A DNA stretch of 64,000 nt from Kitasatospora sp. MMS16-BH015 (GTDB taxonomy: Bacteria; Actinomycetota; Actinomycetes; Streptomycetales; Streptomycetaceae), in the NCBI RefSeq assembly GCF_002943525.1, contig NZ_CP025394.1, forward strand, positions 744,001 through 808,000. Reading direction: 5' to 3'. Positions 1 through 8,268 of this stretch are shown here, piece by piece (position 1 is the stretch's first letter; each line of letters opens with the position of its first letter). A program made the translations under genes and the position numbers. Under the pieces are notes generated by a model. It had not been told where the DNA came from, did not search any database, and was given only the letters and a program-made list of their open reading frames with translations.

Positions 1-173
1 ACCGGCCGCCCGTCCAGGTAGGCCACCACGAAGAGGCCGGCGGGCTGGTCGAAGTGGTCGGGGTGCATCACGGTCACGTCCATGTCGCCGTAGCGGCGGA
101 CGTACTCCTGCTGCACCTCTTCGGCCAGCTGCTGCGCATCCGGGTGGCCGTACCCGGTCGTACGAATGTCCAT
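1..173 (-). CDS. GNAT-family N-acetyltransferase, N-terminal part (runs off window)
   Basis: The gene enters from beyond position 1 on the reverse strand; only the first 57 or so residues are present. It starts MDIRTTGYGHPDAQQLAEEV and continues through a YVRRYGD segment to an FVVAYLDGRPV strand. That beginning (position-dependent 'HPDA..L..E.Q.EYV.RYG' followed by 'GLF.V.YLDG.PV') is what I know from small actinobacterial GNAT acetyltransferases, where the last strand precedes the acetyl-CoA site. The acetyl-CoA binding motif itself lies outside the window, so substrate and activity cannot be judged. The ATG at 173 is the first plausible start; the region between it and the ankyrin gene holds only about 75 bp. 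Confidence 0.7.
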   Translation of the reverse strand, partial: MDIRTTGYGHPDAQQLAEEVQQEYVRRYGDMDVTVMHPDHFDQPAGLFVVAYLDGRP

Positions 174-247
174 GGCCGCCACCCTACGCGGCGGCCATGG
201 ACTCCCCGGCGATCACCACCCCGCCGGAGCAGCTGCCGGGGCGGGGC

Positions 248-670
248 TCAGCGGGCCTCGAACCGGGCGGCCAGGTCGTCCTTGCCGAACATCCGGGCCG
301 TGTCGATCGCCGAGGGGGTGCCCGCCTTCGGGTCGGCGCCGCCGTCGAGCAGGGCGTCGATCACGCCCTGCTCGCCCTTGAAGACGGCTCCGGCAAGGGG
401 GGTCTGGCCCTTGTCGTTGACCCGGTCGGGGTCGGCGCCGCGCTCGATCAGCAGCCGGACCGTCTCCTCGTGGCCGTGGTACGCGGCCAGCATCACCAGG
501 GTGTCGCCCCGGTCGTTGGCCAGGTTCGCCGGGGCACCGGCGTCCAGGTAGGCGGCCAGCACGGCGGTGCCGCCGGTGCGGGCGGCGTCGAAGAGCTTGC
601 CGGCCAGCTCGATCACGTCGGCGTCGGGGTGCTGCCCGGCGGCGGAGCCGGACGAGGCGGAATCGGTCAT
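248..670 (-). CDS. Small ankyrin-repeat protein
   Basis: Protein of 140 residues with about three ankyrin repeats: residues near 25-55 (AARTGGTAVLAAYLDAGAPANLAN), 56-90 (RGDTLVMLAAYHGHEETVRLLIERGADPDRVN) and 91-125 (KGQTPLAGAVFKGEQGVIDALLDGGADP). The consensus G-TPL-A--G / LL--GADP signatures are visible in each. Ankyrin proteins bind other proteins; there is no catalytic domain or signal peptide, so it is probably cytoplasmic and a partner cannot be named. The open frame extends further upstream to 937, but that extension is Arg/Gly-rich with no repeat character, so I start at the ATG at 670, where the acidic, Ser-rich leader begins. Confidence 0.85.
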   Translation of the reverse strand: MTDSASSGSAAGQHPDADVIELAGKLFDAARTGGTAVLAAYLDAGAPANLANDRGDTLVMLAAYHGHEETVRLLIERGADPDRVNDKGQTPLAGAVFKGEQGVIDALLDGGADPKAGTPSAIDTARMFGKDDLAARFEAR

Positions 671-947
671 GGAGCGGGCCCTCCCGTTTCGTGTGGCGCG
701 CCGTCTCCCGGGCGCGTCGTTTCCGGTGCCGTCCGGCCTGCGGCCGATCCGACGTACCGCACCGTAGCGGACGACACGCCGCCACGGTGGTAACGCATCC
801 GTTCGGGCGAATTTCCCTGCGCGCGAAACCCCCTTCTCCGCCCCCGCTCGCCCCGCCCGGGCCGCCCCGAGGCTTCGCGCGCGTACGACCCGGTCTCCAC
901 CCCGCCGGAGAAACACCCGTTTGCCACATTCCATCATCTATTACTTT

Positions 948-977
948 TTGTCACGATAAGGACACTTTCGGTAACAC
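948..977 (+). promoter_or_regulatory. Candidate promoter of the smeA-sffA pair in an AT-rich patch
   Basis: The 366-bp gap between the ankyrin gene and the small membrane gene at 1037 becomes AT-rich from about 925. Within it TTGTCA (948-953) and TAACAC (972-977) are separated by 18 bp, an acceptable vegetative-type spacing, about 60 bp before the start codon. In S. coelicolor this operon depends on sporulation regulators, so the true promoter may be of another class. I see no other element in the gap. Confidence 0.35.
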
Positions 978-1036
978 CATCGAACACACCTCTTTTTCCA
1001 GTACGTCCCTGTCCCCCCTCTCCGAGGAGCAGACGC

Positions 1037-1231
1037 GTGATCCTCTCCATCTCCGGCATCGTCCTGTTCGGCACCATCACCTTCCTGTTCTTCCGACGGG
1101 ACGGCCTCAAGCCCTCGCATGCGATCGTCTGCGCCCTCCTCGGCTTCTACATCGCCGGCTCCTCCATCGCGCCCAGCATCCAGGCGGGCGGCGCGAGCCT
1201 GGCCAGCCTGCTCGGCGGCCTCAAGTTCTGA
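1037..1231 (+). CDS. smeA: Small sporulation-associated membrane protein, SmeA-like
   Basis: A 64-residue protein made almost entirely of two hydrophobic segments: residues 3-18 (SISGIVLFGTITFLFF), then a basic RRDGLKPSH turn, then residues 28-45 (AIVCALLGFYIAGSSIAP), ending GGLKF. Size, layout and the FtsK-like gene immediately downstream match SmeA of Streptomyces coelicolor, a small membrane protein that helps bring the SpoIIIE/FtsK-family protein SffA to sporulation septa. The location, a few genes before rbpA, also agrees with the S. coelicolor gene order as I recall it. The start has a GGAGCAGACGC leader (GGAG about 9 bp before the start codon). The gene ends 124 bp before sffA; the two are probably one transcript. 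Confidence 0.75.
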   Translation: MILSISGIVLFGTITFLFFRRDGLKPSHAIVCALLGFYIAGSSIAPSIQAGGASLASLLGGLKF

Positions 1232-1355
1232 CCGGCCCACCGGCCCACGCCGGCCCGGGTGCGGCCCCCACCGCCCCGGGCCCACTGCCGTACCCACCGG
1301 CAGCCGAACCCCCGTAGACCCTGCCCGCCCTCGACCCGCCGGGGAGACCCCAGGA

Positions 1356-2942
1356 ATGTCCCTCAACCGCCAGCTCAGCCGGGGGCGCGACTTCGCCCGC
1401 ACGGCCGGCGACCACGCCGCCGACATGTTCGCGCCGCTCACCATGATCGGCCGCGGGCTGCGCAGCCACGCCGACTGGGCCAAGGGCCGCTGGGCCGCCA
1501 CCCCCAAGGAGCGCCGCGGCCCGACCCTCTTCCTCACCGCCGCCGCCCTGCTGGGCGTGGCCCTGCTGCCGCACGGCCCGCTCTTCGCGCTGATCGCGCT
1601 GATGGGCAGCGCCGCCTGGGCCGGCCGCCGCCCCAAGGCCGTGCCGCCGCCCGCCCCGGACCTGGCCGGGGCCAAGCTCGCCGCCCTCTACGCCGCGCTC
1701 ACCCCCTACCTGGGCGGTTTCGACGACGCGGCTCCGCTCTACCACGCCGAAGGCGACCACAAGGACGCCTTCGACTCCTGGACCTTCGACGAGGAGGGCC
1801 GGCTCACCGCCCTGGAGCTGCGCTACCCGCTCTACTTCACCGACACCGAGCCGGGCGCCCGGGCCCGGATCGAGCAGGTGCTCCAGGGCAAGGCCGGCCG
1901 CTCCCGCGAGTACCGCTTCGACTGGGACGAGGAGCAGAACAAGCTCCGGGTCACCGCGCTCACCCCGCTGGCCACCGACATCCCGGCCCAGGTCTTCGTC
2001 ACCACCCCCGGCGAGATCGTGCTGGGCTTCACCGACGCCCAGGGCAGCAGCCGCACCATCCCGGTCACCCAGGCCGGCGTCACCGTCCAGCAGCCCCCGG
2101 TGGTCTGGCGCACCGGCTCCCGGGCCGCCGAGCCGCACCTGCTGGCCCTCGGCGCGACCGGCTACGGCACCTCCTCGCTGATCCGCTCGATCGCCCTCCA
2201 GGCGCTCCCGCACGGCGATCTGGTGGTGATCGACGGCGCGGGCACCGGCGAGCACGCCTGCCTGGTCAACCGGCCCGGCGTGCACACCGTGGAGACCAGC
2301 CTGCACGGCGCCGTGGCGGCGCTGGAGTGGGCCGCCAAGGAGACCGAGCGCCGGCTCTCCGCCCTGAACGCCTCCCGTCAGTACGGCGTCCCGGCCCCGC
2401 CGGACGTGACCCGCCCGCTCTGGCTGCTGCTCGACCACCCGACCGAGCTGAGCGAGCTGGCCCAGGCCGAGGGCCGCCCGGACCCGCAGGACCTGCTGGA
2501 GGTGCCGCTGCGGCACGGCCGGGCCGCCCGGGTCACCGTGGTGATCGCCGACGGCCTGGACGCCCGGGACCGGATCTCCCCCAGCGTCCGCGCCACCACC
2601 CGGGCCCGGGTGGTGCTCGGCCCCGTCCACCCCGAGCTGGCCGCCGAGGCGCTGGGCGTGCCGTTGGACATCTGCCCCGCCTCGCACACCCCGCCCGGCC
2701 GCGGCTACGCCCGCCTGGGCACCGCCGCCCCGGTCCGCCTCCAGGTGCCGGTCACCGCCGACCCACTGGACGACGAGGCCCCCGCCGCCGACCGGGACGC
2801 CGTGATCGCCCTCCTCCCGCACCGCGACACCCGCGAGGAGGCCCCTGCCCCGACCACCGCCGTGCTGCTCGACAAGGCCGTCCTCCTCGACAAGACCGCG
2901 ACGCGCCCGAACCCGGCGCACGACTACGACGTGCGCCGATAA
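1356..2942 (+). CDS. sffA: SpoIIIE/FtsK-like septal protein, SffA-like, with a non-canonical P-loop
   Basis: Protein of 528 residues. Residues about 58-95 form two hydrophobic segments (FLTAAALLGVALLPHG, LFALIALMGSAAW), followed by a winged or globular middle and a RecA-like ATPase-type domain from about 250. The Walker A region reads LALGATGYGTSSLIRS: the loop that is GxxGxGKS/T in active FtsK ATPases has Thr where Lys is expected. A Walker-B-like strand (PLWLLLDHP) follows. SffA of S. coelicolor acts with SmeA in chromosome segregation and septation during sporulation. The lost P-loop lysine argues against ordinary ATP hydrolysis. The start at 1356 follows a GGGGAGACCCCAGGA leader; a longer open frame upstream has no RBS and overlaps smeA. 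Confidence 0.75.
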   Translation: MSLNRQLSRGRDFARTAGDHAADMFAPLTMIGRGLRSHADWAKGRWAATPKERRGPTLFLTAAALLGVALLPHGPLFALIALMGSAAWAGRRPKAVPPPAPDLAGAKLAALYAALTPYLGGFDDAAPLYHAEGDHKDAFDSWTFDEEGRLTALELRYPLYFTDTEPGARARIEQVLQGKAGRSREYRFDWDEEQNKLRVTALTPLATDIPAQVFVTTPGEIVLGFTDAQGSSRTIPVTQAGVTVQQPPVVWRTGSRAAEPHLLALGATGYGTSSLIRSIALQALPHGDLVVIDGAGTGEHACLVNRPGVHTVETSLHGAVAALEWAAKETERRLSALNASRQYGVPAPPDVTRPLWLLLDHPTELSELAQAEGRPDPQDLLEVPLRHGRAARVTVVIADGLDARDRISPSVRATTRARVVLGPVHPELAAEALGVPLDICPASHTPPGRGYARLGTAAPVRLQVPVTADPLDDEAPAADRDAVIALLPHRDTREEAPAPTTAVLLDKAVLLDKTATRPNPAHDYDVRR

Positions 2943-3086
2943 GCTGGGGCCGCCACCGCCGCAGAATTTGATCACGCTGTGCACAATTTGTGATACTCAG
3001 GGTGATAATTACGCTCAGATGTGACAAATCGGGCGACGGTGGGTACAAACAGGGGCGGCACGACAGGCGACGCATATCCCGGGACG

Positions 3087-3112
3087 GGAATCTTCGTCGA
3101 AGGCCGAGCGTT
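3087..3112 (+). promoter_or_regulatory. Sigma-R-type promoter of rbpA
   Basis: GGAAT at 3087-3091 and GTT at 3110-3112 are separated by exactly 18 bp, which is the GGAAT-N18-GTT consensus for the thiol-oxidative-stress sigma factor SigR in Streptomyces. rbpA is a known SigR target in S. coelicolor. Transcription would start near 3118, leaving a leader of about 57 nt before the ATG at 3175. Confidence 0.85.
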
Positions 3113-3174
3113 GACCGAACGACGATGACAGCGACCACTAGTCCTGTGGGCCATAAGCCCGGGAGGCACGATTC

Positions 3175-3549
3175 ATGAGCGAGCGAGCTCTCCGCGGCAC
3201 GCGACTCGGGGCCACTAGCTACGAGACCGACCGTGGAATCGATCTGGCTCCCCGCCAGACCGTCGAGTACGCATGTCAGAACGGACACCGATTCGAGGTG
3301 CCCTTCTCCGTCGAGGCGGAGATTCCCTCGATTTGGGAGTGCCGCTTCTGTGGCCAGGAGGCCATGCTCCTCGACGGAGACGAGCCGGAGGAGAAGAAGA
3401 CCAAGCCGACGCGCACCCATTGGGACATGCTGATGGAGCGCCGTACGCGTGAGGAGCTGGAGGAGGTGCTGGCCGAGCGGCTGGCCGTGCTCCGCTCCGG
3501 CGGGATGAACCTGGCGGTCCACCCGCGGGACACTCGCAAGAGCGCCTGA
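3175..3549 (+). CDS. rbpA: RNA polymerase-binding protein RbpA
   Basis: A 124-residue actinobacterial transcription factor that binds RNA polymerase and the principal sigma factor and stabilises the open complex. The N-terminal segment has the RALRGTRLG basic stretch, the core (residues about 27-70) contains C34, the HRFEVPF strand and the CRFCG pair typical of the RbpA core domain, and the C-terminal half has the sigma-interacting helix (THWDMLMERRTREELEEVLAERLAVLR). Length is normal for Streptomyces. It is preceded by a SigR promoter, consistent with induction under disulfide stress, and followed by a strong hairpin terminator that separates it from convergent fxsA. Confidence 0.97.
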   Translation: MSERALRGTRLGATSYETDRGIDLAPRQTVEYACQNGHRFEVPFSVEAEIPSIWECRFCGQEAMLLDGDEPEEKKTKPTRTHWDMLMERRTREELEEVLAERLAVLRSGGMNLAVHPRDTRKSA

Positions 3550-3561
3550 CGCAGAGTGACC

Positions 3562-3597
3562 GAGAAGGGCCCCGGGCAGCCGCCCGGGGCCCTTCTC
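3562..3597. terminator. Bidirectional terminator between rbpA and fxsA
   Basis: A perfect 16-bp inverted repeat (left arm 3562-3577, AGCC loop, right arm 3582-3597) starts GAGAAGGGCCCC and sits 12 bp after the rbpA stop and 12 bp after the convergent fxsA stop. There is no long U-tract, as is usual in high-GC actinobacteria. Confidence 0.85.
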
Positions 3598-3608
3598 GTG
3601 CTACCCGC

Positions 3609-4175
3609 TCACTTGCTTTCGGGGTCGACCACCTTGGTGGCGGGGTCCACGACCTCGCCCTGGATCACCTTGCCGTCGGGGCGGTGGATCCGCAGCTGCT
3701 CCTGCATCCGCATCGCGTCCGCGAACGGCGCCGCCCCGGCCGGAGCGGCCGTGCGCAGCGCGGTGGCCGTCAGCCGGCGGCCCAGGGCGCGCCAGAGCGC
3801 GCGGGTGGGCGGCAGCAGCAGGGTCAGCGCCACCAGGTCGGAGAGGAAGCCCGGCAGGATCAGCAGCACCCCGGCCAGCACGGTCAGGCTGGTGCCGGTC
3901 TGCGGCTGCTGCGGCTGCGGGGCTCGGGTCTGCTCCATCGCGGCGGCGAAGGCCCGGCGGCCGGCCCGCTTGATCAGCGAACCGCCGAGGACCACGCCCG
4001 CGATCAGCAGCATCAGCACGGCGAAGCCGCCGAGGTAGCCGGCCACCACGGTGAGCAGCCAGATCTCCAGCACCAGCCAGGCGGTCAGCAGCAGGGGCAA
4101 CAGCCGCCGGAGGCGGCTGCGCGGGGCGGTCGGGGCCGGGGTGACGTGCTGGCTCACGGTACGGATCCACTCCAT
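3609..4175 (-). CDS. fxsA: FxsA-family membrane protein
   Basis: Protein of 188 residues with the FxsA arrangement: two N-terminal hydrophobic segments (LLPLLLTAWLVLEIWLLTVV, FAVLMLLIAGVVLGG), a short cytoplasmic loop, then a third pair around residues 96-125 (LTVLAGVLLILPGFLSDLVALTLLLPPTR) that includes the LLILPGFLSD signature of the family. FxsA in E. coli is an inner-membrane protein linked to phage F exclusion; its basic role in actinobacteria is unknown. The C-terminal tail is hydrophilic and ends EVVDPATKVVDPESK. It lies 41 bp downstream of lnt on the same strand and is likely co-transcribed with it. Confidence 0.85.
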   Translation of the reverse strand: MEWIRTVSQHVTPAPTAPRSRLRRLLPLLLTAWLVLEIWLLTVVAGYLGGFAVLMLLIAGVVLGGSLIKRAGRRAFAAAMEQTRAPQPQQPQTGTSLTVLAGVLLILPGFLSDLVALTLLLPPTRALWRALGRRLTATALRTAAPAGAAPFADAMRMQEQLRIHRPDGKVIQGEVVDPATKVVDPESK

Positions 4176-4216
4176 CGCGGTGCCGCCCTCGCGCCGCCCG
4201 GCCTGCCCGGGCCGCC

Positions 4217-5845
4217 TTACGGCACCACTGAGGTCAACGACTCGGCCTCGGCCGGTGTTCCGCCGCTCGGCCCGTCGCCGCCGCGTCCGCGCAGCTCATC
4301 CCGGTTCCCCCGGGACCGCCGCCCGGCCAGCAGGCCCGCAGCGGCCGCCAGCAGGCCCGCGATCGCCACCACCCACTCCGGGGTCGCCCCCAGCCGGTCC
4401 GCGACCGTCTTGCCGTCCCGCAGCGGCACCGTGGCGCTCAGCTCGGCAGCCGTCAGCTCCTCCGTCCGCTGGCTGACCGTGCCGTCCGGCTCGATCACCG
4501 CGCTGATCCCGCTGGTGGCGGCGATCAGCACGGCCCGGTCGTGCTCCACCGCGCGCAGGCGCGACATCGCCAGCTGCTGCTCCGGCTGCCCGGTCTCGGC
4601 GTACGTGGCGTTGTTGGTCTGCACGACCAGCACCCGGCCGCCGTCGTTCACGGTGTCCCGGACGATCTCGTCGTAAGCCACCTCGAAGCAGATCACGTCC
4701 CCGATCCGGGCCGGCCCCAGCTGCATCACGCCGTTGCCCTGGCCGGGGTAGAAGTCCCGGGCCACCCGCTGCAGCCGGGTGATCACCTTCGACAGCTCGG
4801 CCCGGAAGGGCACGTACTCGCCGAAGGGCACCGGGTGCTGCTTGGTGTACGAGGCGCCGGGCCCCTTCACCGGGTCCCAGACGATGCCCTCGTTCTGCAC
4901 GTGCTGGTTGTCCGGCCCGTCCACCAGCGCCCCGACCAGGGTCGGCACGCCGACCGCCTTCACGGCCTGGTCGATCCGGGCGTACGCGGCCGGGTCCAGG
5001 AAGGGGTTGAGGTCGGAGGAGTTCTCCGGCCAGATCACCACGTCCGGCTTGGCCACCTTGCCGGCCTTGACGTCCGCCGCCAGCCGCTCGGTGGCCGAGG
5101 CGTGGTTGTTGAGCACCATCATCGGCCGCCCAAGGAAGTCCATCCCCGGCTGCGCCACGTTGCCCTGCACCAGGGCCACCTTCACGGTGTCGTCCGCCTT
5201 GGTCGGCACCGGCACGGCGTACCCCGCGAGGATCGCGGCCGCCGCCCCCGCCCCGGCCAGCGCCGCAGCCTTCGGGGCCCGGGCGTCCGTACGGAGCCTG
5301 AGTGCGCCCCAGGCGAGCAGCGCACCCGAGAGCGCCACCGCGAAGGTCACCAGCGGAGCCCCGCCAATCGCGGCCAGCGGCGTGAACGGGCTGGCCGTGT
5401 TGGCGAACGCCAGCCGCCCCCACGGGAAGCCCCCGAACGGCAGCCGGTCCCGCGCCCACTCCTGGGCCACCCAGAGGCAGGCCGCCCAGAGCGGCCAGGC
5501 CCGCAGCCGCGAGCTCATCGCCAGCCCGGCGCCCATCAGCGCCACGAAGGCCGCCTCGATCGCCGAGAGCCCGACCGTCGCGTCCCAGCCGATCACCCGC
5601 AGCCAGCTGAGCAGCAGCAGGAAGAACGGGAACCCGAACGCGAACCCGGTCCAGGCCCCCTGCCGCCCCGTCCGCCCCTTGGTCAGGAGCGACAACGCCC
5701 CGACCCCGACCACCGAGAGCGGCCACAGGTCGTATGGCGGAAACGAGAGCCCCAGCGCCAGCCCGCCGACAACGGCCAGCCCGGTCCTCGGCAGGCCCGC
5801 CCGTATCTTGGCGAGGCGGCGGCTGACTGCGGATTCTTGCTGCAT
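4217..5845 (-). CDS. lnt: Apolipoprotein N-acyltransferase
   Basis: Lnt transfers an acyl chain to the N-terminal cysteine of lipoproteins in the cytoplasmic membrane. The 542-residue protein has about six N-terminal membrane segments followed by a nitrilase-type domain from about residue 210. The catalytic Glu is in VIWPENSSD, the Lys in YTKQHPVPFGEYVP and the nucleophile Cys in IGDVICFEVAYD, so the triad is complete; a last hydrophobic segment (WVVAIAGLLAAAAGLLAG) ends the protein, as in the family. I use the ATG at 5845; an in-frame GTG 18 bp upstream is possible. No polyprenol-phosphate mannose synthase gene sits between lnt and fxsA, unlike the S. coelicolor order I recall. Confidence 0.92.
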   Translation of the reverse strand: MQQESAVSRRLAKIRAGLPRTGLAVVGGLALGLSFPPYDLWPLSVVGVGALSLLTKGRTGRQGAWTGFAFGFPFFLLLLSWLRVIGWDATVGLSAIEAAFVALMGAGLAMSSRLRAWPLWAACLWVAQEWARDRLPFGGFPWGRLAFANTASPFTPLAAIGGAPLVTFAVALSGALLAWGALRLRTDARAPKAAALAGAGAAAAILAGYAVPVPTKADDTVKVALVQGNVAQPGMDFLGRPMMVLNNHASATERLAADVKAGKVAKPDVVIWPENSSDLNPFLDPAAYARIDQAVKAVGVPTLVGALVDGPDNQHVQNEGIVWDPVKGPGASYTKQHPVPFGEYVPFRAELSKVITRLQRVARDFYPGQGNGVMQLGPARIGDVICFEVAYDEIVRDTVNDGGRVLVVQTNNATYAETGQPEQQLAMSRLRAVEHDRAVLIAATSGISAVIEPDGTVSQRTEELTAAELSATVPLRDGKTVADRLGATPEWVVAIAGLLAAAAGLLAGRRSRGNRDELRGRGGDGPSGGTPAEAESLTSVVP

Positions 5846-5879
5846 CAGCGAACCGTACAGCACCTTCTGAACCGACCGG

Positions 5880-6052
5880 CAGCTGCACTGTCAGGGGCGC
5901 GGGGAACGGCGCGGCCAAGCACCCCCGACCGCTGTCTTACGCCGATGCCCGGTTGCACTATCCGATGACGGTGCAACCGGCTCCCAGCGCGAGATGACTC
6001 GGTGGCTTCTCCCGAACCGCGCAGTTCCCCGCGCCCCCGATAGTGCAGCTGC
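5880..6052. repeat. Intergenic inverted repeat element, locus 1
   Basis: The gap between lnt and the amidohydrolase gene is filled by a repeat pair: a forward copy at about 5880-5914 (TGCACTGTCAGGGGCGCGGG...) and an inverted copy at 6014-6052 (...TTCCCCGCGCCCCCGATAGTGCA). Between them a second palindrome, GGTTGCAC (5951-5958) and GTGCAACC (5971-5978), nests inside. The same sequence family recurs at 8746-8915. No open frame here looks like a gene. Confidence 0.85.
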
Positions 6053-6071
6053 CCGACGCCCCCGAAGAGAT

Positions 6072-7679
6072 CTACCTCTGGAAAACCGTCTTCCCCCGGA
6101 CGACGGTCCGCAGGCACTGCGGCAGCGGCTCCCCCGGGGTGAGGTCCGGCAGGCCGGGGGTGCCCGATCGGGGGTCGGTGGACCAGCCCGCCACTCGCGA
6201 GTCGGGGGCCTGGACGACCAGGTCATCGGCGGCCCAGATCGCGTAGCTGGCCACCGCGCCGGGGACCAGCACGCCGTCCTGGTCCCGGCCGATCGCGCGC
6301 CAGCCACCGCGGGTGTGCGCGGCGAACGCGGCCCGCACCGAGATCCGGTGCTCCAGCGTCTGGTGGAAAGCGGCGGCCCGCACGCTGCCCCACGGGTCGA
6401 GCGGGGTGACGGGGGCGTCCGAGCCGAAGGCCAGCGGGACGCCCGCGCGCAGCATCGCGGCGAACGGGTTCAGCTCCGCCGCCCGCTCGGCGCCGAGCCG
6501 CTGGACGTACATGCCCTCGGGGCCGCCCCAGGCGGCGTCGAAGGCGGGCTGGACGGAGGCGGTCAGGCCGAGCTCGGCGAAGGCGGCGACGGCCTTGTCG
6601 TCCAGGGCCTCCGCGTGCTCCACGCGGTGCCGCAGGGCCTTGACCCGGGCCAGGCCCAGCCGGTCGGCGGCGGTGCGGACGCCGTCGATGACGGCGGCGA
6701 GCGCGGCGTCGCCGATCGCGTGGAAGCCGGCCTGCAGGCCCGCCTCGGTGCAGGCGGTGACGTGGTCGGCGACCTGCTCGGCCGTCAGGTAGGAGGTGCC
6801 GGTGTGCTCGGCGTCCGAGTAGGGCGTGTGCAGGCAAGCGGTGTGCGAGCCGAGGGCGCCGTCCACGAAGAGGTCGCCACCGGCGCCGATCGCGCCCAGG
6901 CGGCGGGCGGTCTCGACCCCGCCGCGCTCGGCGAGCTCGCCCCAGTAGGCGAAGACCTCGGGGCCGTCGGTCTCGGCGGCCAGCTCCAGCAGGGCGGCGA
7001 GGTCCTGCTCGGAGGCGATCTCCGGGCCCGAGCACTCGTGCAGCGCGCCGATGCCGAGCTGGGCGGCCCGGGTGAGGGTGGCCAGCTGGGCGGCCCGCCG
7101 CTGGGCCGGGGTCAGCCGGGTCAGGGCGGCCTGCCGCACGGCGTGGTGGGCGTCCTTGGTGAGGGGACCGTCGGGGTGGTACCCGGCGGCCTCGGCCAGG
7201 CCCTCGGTCGCCGAGCGCAGGGCGCCGGAGGCCAGCGCGGAGTGCACGTCCGTGCGGGAGAGGTAGAGCGGGGCGCCGCCGCAGGCCTCGTCCAGCTCGG
7301 CCAGGGTCGGCGGGCGGCCCTCCGGCCACTTGGTCTCGTCCCAGCCGTGGCCGATCAGCACGCCCTCGGTGGCCGCCGCGAACTCCGCGATCCGCCGCAG
7401 CGCCTCGGGCAGCGAGCGGCAGTCCGTCAGATCCAGCCCGGTCAGCGCCAGCCCGGCCGAGGTCGCGTGCACGTGCGCGTCCACGAAGGCGGGGGTGACC
7501 AGTGCCCCGGCCAGCTCGATCACCTCGTCGGCGGTCGCGGCGTACGTCTCGGCGGCGCCGTCACTGCCGACCCAGGCGATCTGCTCCCCCTCCACCAGCA
7601 TCGCGGTGGCGAACGGGTCGGCGGGGCTGTGGACATTGCCGCCGCGCAGCAGCACGGTCCGGTTGGTGCGTTCGGTCAT
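6072..7679 (-). CDS. Metal-dependent amidohydrolase (YtcJ-like, amidohydrolase 3 family)
   Basis: Protein of 535 residues. The N-terminal beta-sandwich (LLRGGNVHSPADPFATAMLVEGEQIAWVG) leads into the metal-binding HxH motif in FVDAHVHATSAGL, and the C-terminal half has the HAIGDAAL, HRVEHAE and FGSDAPVTPLDPW motifs that carry the other metal ligands and the final Asp in this family. Relatives include N-substituted formamide deformylase; the substrate cannot be read from the sequence. It is downstream of the Lrp-type regulator gene on the same strand with a 30-bp gap, so the two may be cotranscribed. Length is normal for the family. Confidence 0.88.
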   Translation of the reverse strand: MTERTNRTVLLRGGNVHSPADPFATAMLVEGEQIAWVGSDGAAETYAATADEVIELAGALVTPAFVDAHVHATSAGLALTGLDLTDCRSLPEALRRIAEFAAATEGVLIGHGWDETKWPEGRPPTLAELDEACGGAPLYLSRTDVHSALASGALRSATEGLAEAAGYHPDGPLTKDAHHAVRQAALTRLTPAQRRAAQLATLTRAAQLGIGALHECSGPEIASEQDLAALLELAAETDGPEVFAYWGELAERGGVETARRLGAIGAGGDLFVDGALGSHTACLHTPYSDAEHTGTSYLTAEQVADHVTACTEAGLQAGFHAIGDAALAAVIDGVRTAADRLGLARVKALRHRVEHAEALDDKAVAAFAELGLTASVQPAFDAAWGGPEGMYVQRLGAERAAELNPFAAMLRAGVPLAFGSDAPVTPLDPWGSVRAAAFHQTLEHRISVRAAFAAHTRGGWRAIGRDQDGVLVPGAVASYAIWAADDLVVQAPDSRVAGWSTDPRSGTPGLPDLTPGEPLPQCLRTVVRGKTVFQR

Positions 7680-7709
7680 GGGGACCAGTCTGCACCCCCA
7701 CCAGCCGTG

Positions 7710-8150
7710 CTACAGACGAGGGGGGCGCGCCTCGTAGGGCGTGGAGAGGACCACCGTGGTGCGGGTGGAGACGCCGGCGGCGGAGCGGATCCGGGCCAGC
7801 AGGTCCTCCAGGTCACCGGGGGCGGAGACCCGGACCTTGAGGATGTACGCCTCCTCGCCCGCGACGCTGTGGCAGGCCTCGATCTCGGGCAGGCCGGCCA
7901 GGCGGTCGGGGGTGTCGTCGGGGGCGCTCGGGTCGAAGGGCTTGACCGAGATGAAGGCGGTCAGCGCCAGATCGACGGCGTCGGCGTCGATGATGGCGGT
8001 GTACCCGCGGATCACCCCGCGCTGTTCGAGGCGCCGCACCCGCTGGTGCACCGCCGAGGTGGACAGGCCGGTGGCCTTGCCCAGGTCCGTGTAGCTCATC
8101 CGGCCGTCTTCGAGCAGCAGCTGGACGATGCGTTGGTCGAGATCCTCCAC
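7710..8150 (-). CDS. Lrp/AsnC-family transcriptional regulator
   Basis: Protein of 146 residues starting at a GTG (8150), which places EDLDQRIVQLLLEDGR at the N-terminus as in homologues. The winged helix-turn-helix is at residues about 5-55 (MSYTDLGKATGLSTSAVHQRVRRLEQRGVIRGY), followed by an RAM/AsnC effector domain (FISVKPF, EIEACHSVAGEEAYILKVRV). Such proteins assemble as octamers and sense amino acids or related acids. The frame is open 42 bp further upstream, but that part is not conserved-looking. A palindromic site typical of the family lies about 120 bp upstream (8269-8288), which suggests autoregulation and possible control of the divergent gene at 8376. Confidence 0.88.
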   Translation of the reverse strand: MEDLDQRIVQLLLEDGRMSYTDLGKATGLSTSAVHQRVRRLEQRGVIRGYTAIIDADAVDLALTAFISVKPFDPSAPDDTPDRLAGLPEIEACHSVAGEEAYILKVRVSAPGDLEDLLARIRSAAGVSTRTTVVLSTPYEARPPRL

Positions 8151-8268
8151 AAGGCGCAAACCTACTGCCCCGGACGGCCCCCTGCCGACCACGCCCGTCG
8201 GAGCGCCCCTTGCACACCGGGGCGCGCGCCGTTGGCATGTGCCTGCGGAATGTGGTCAAGGACACACC

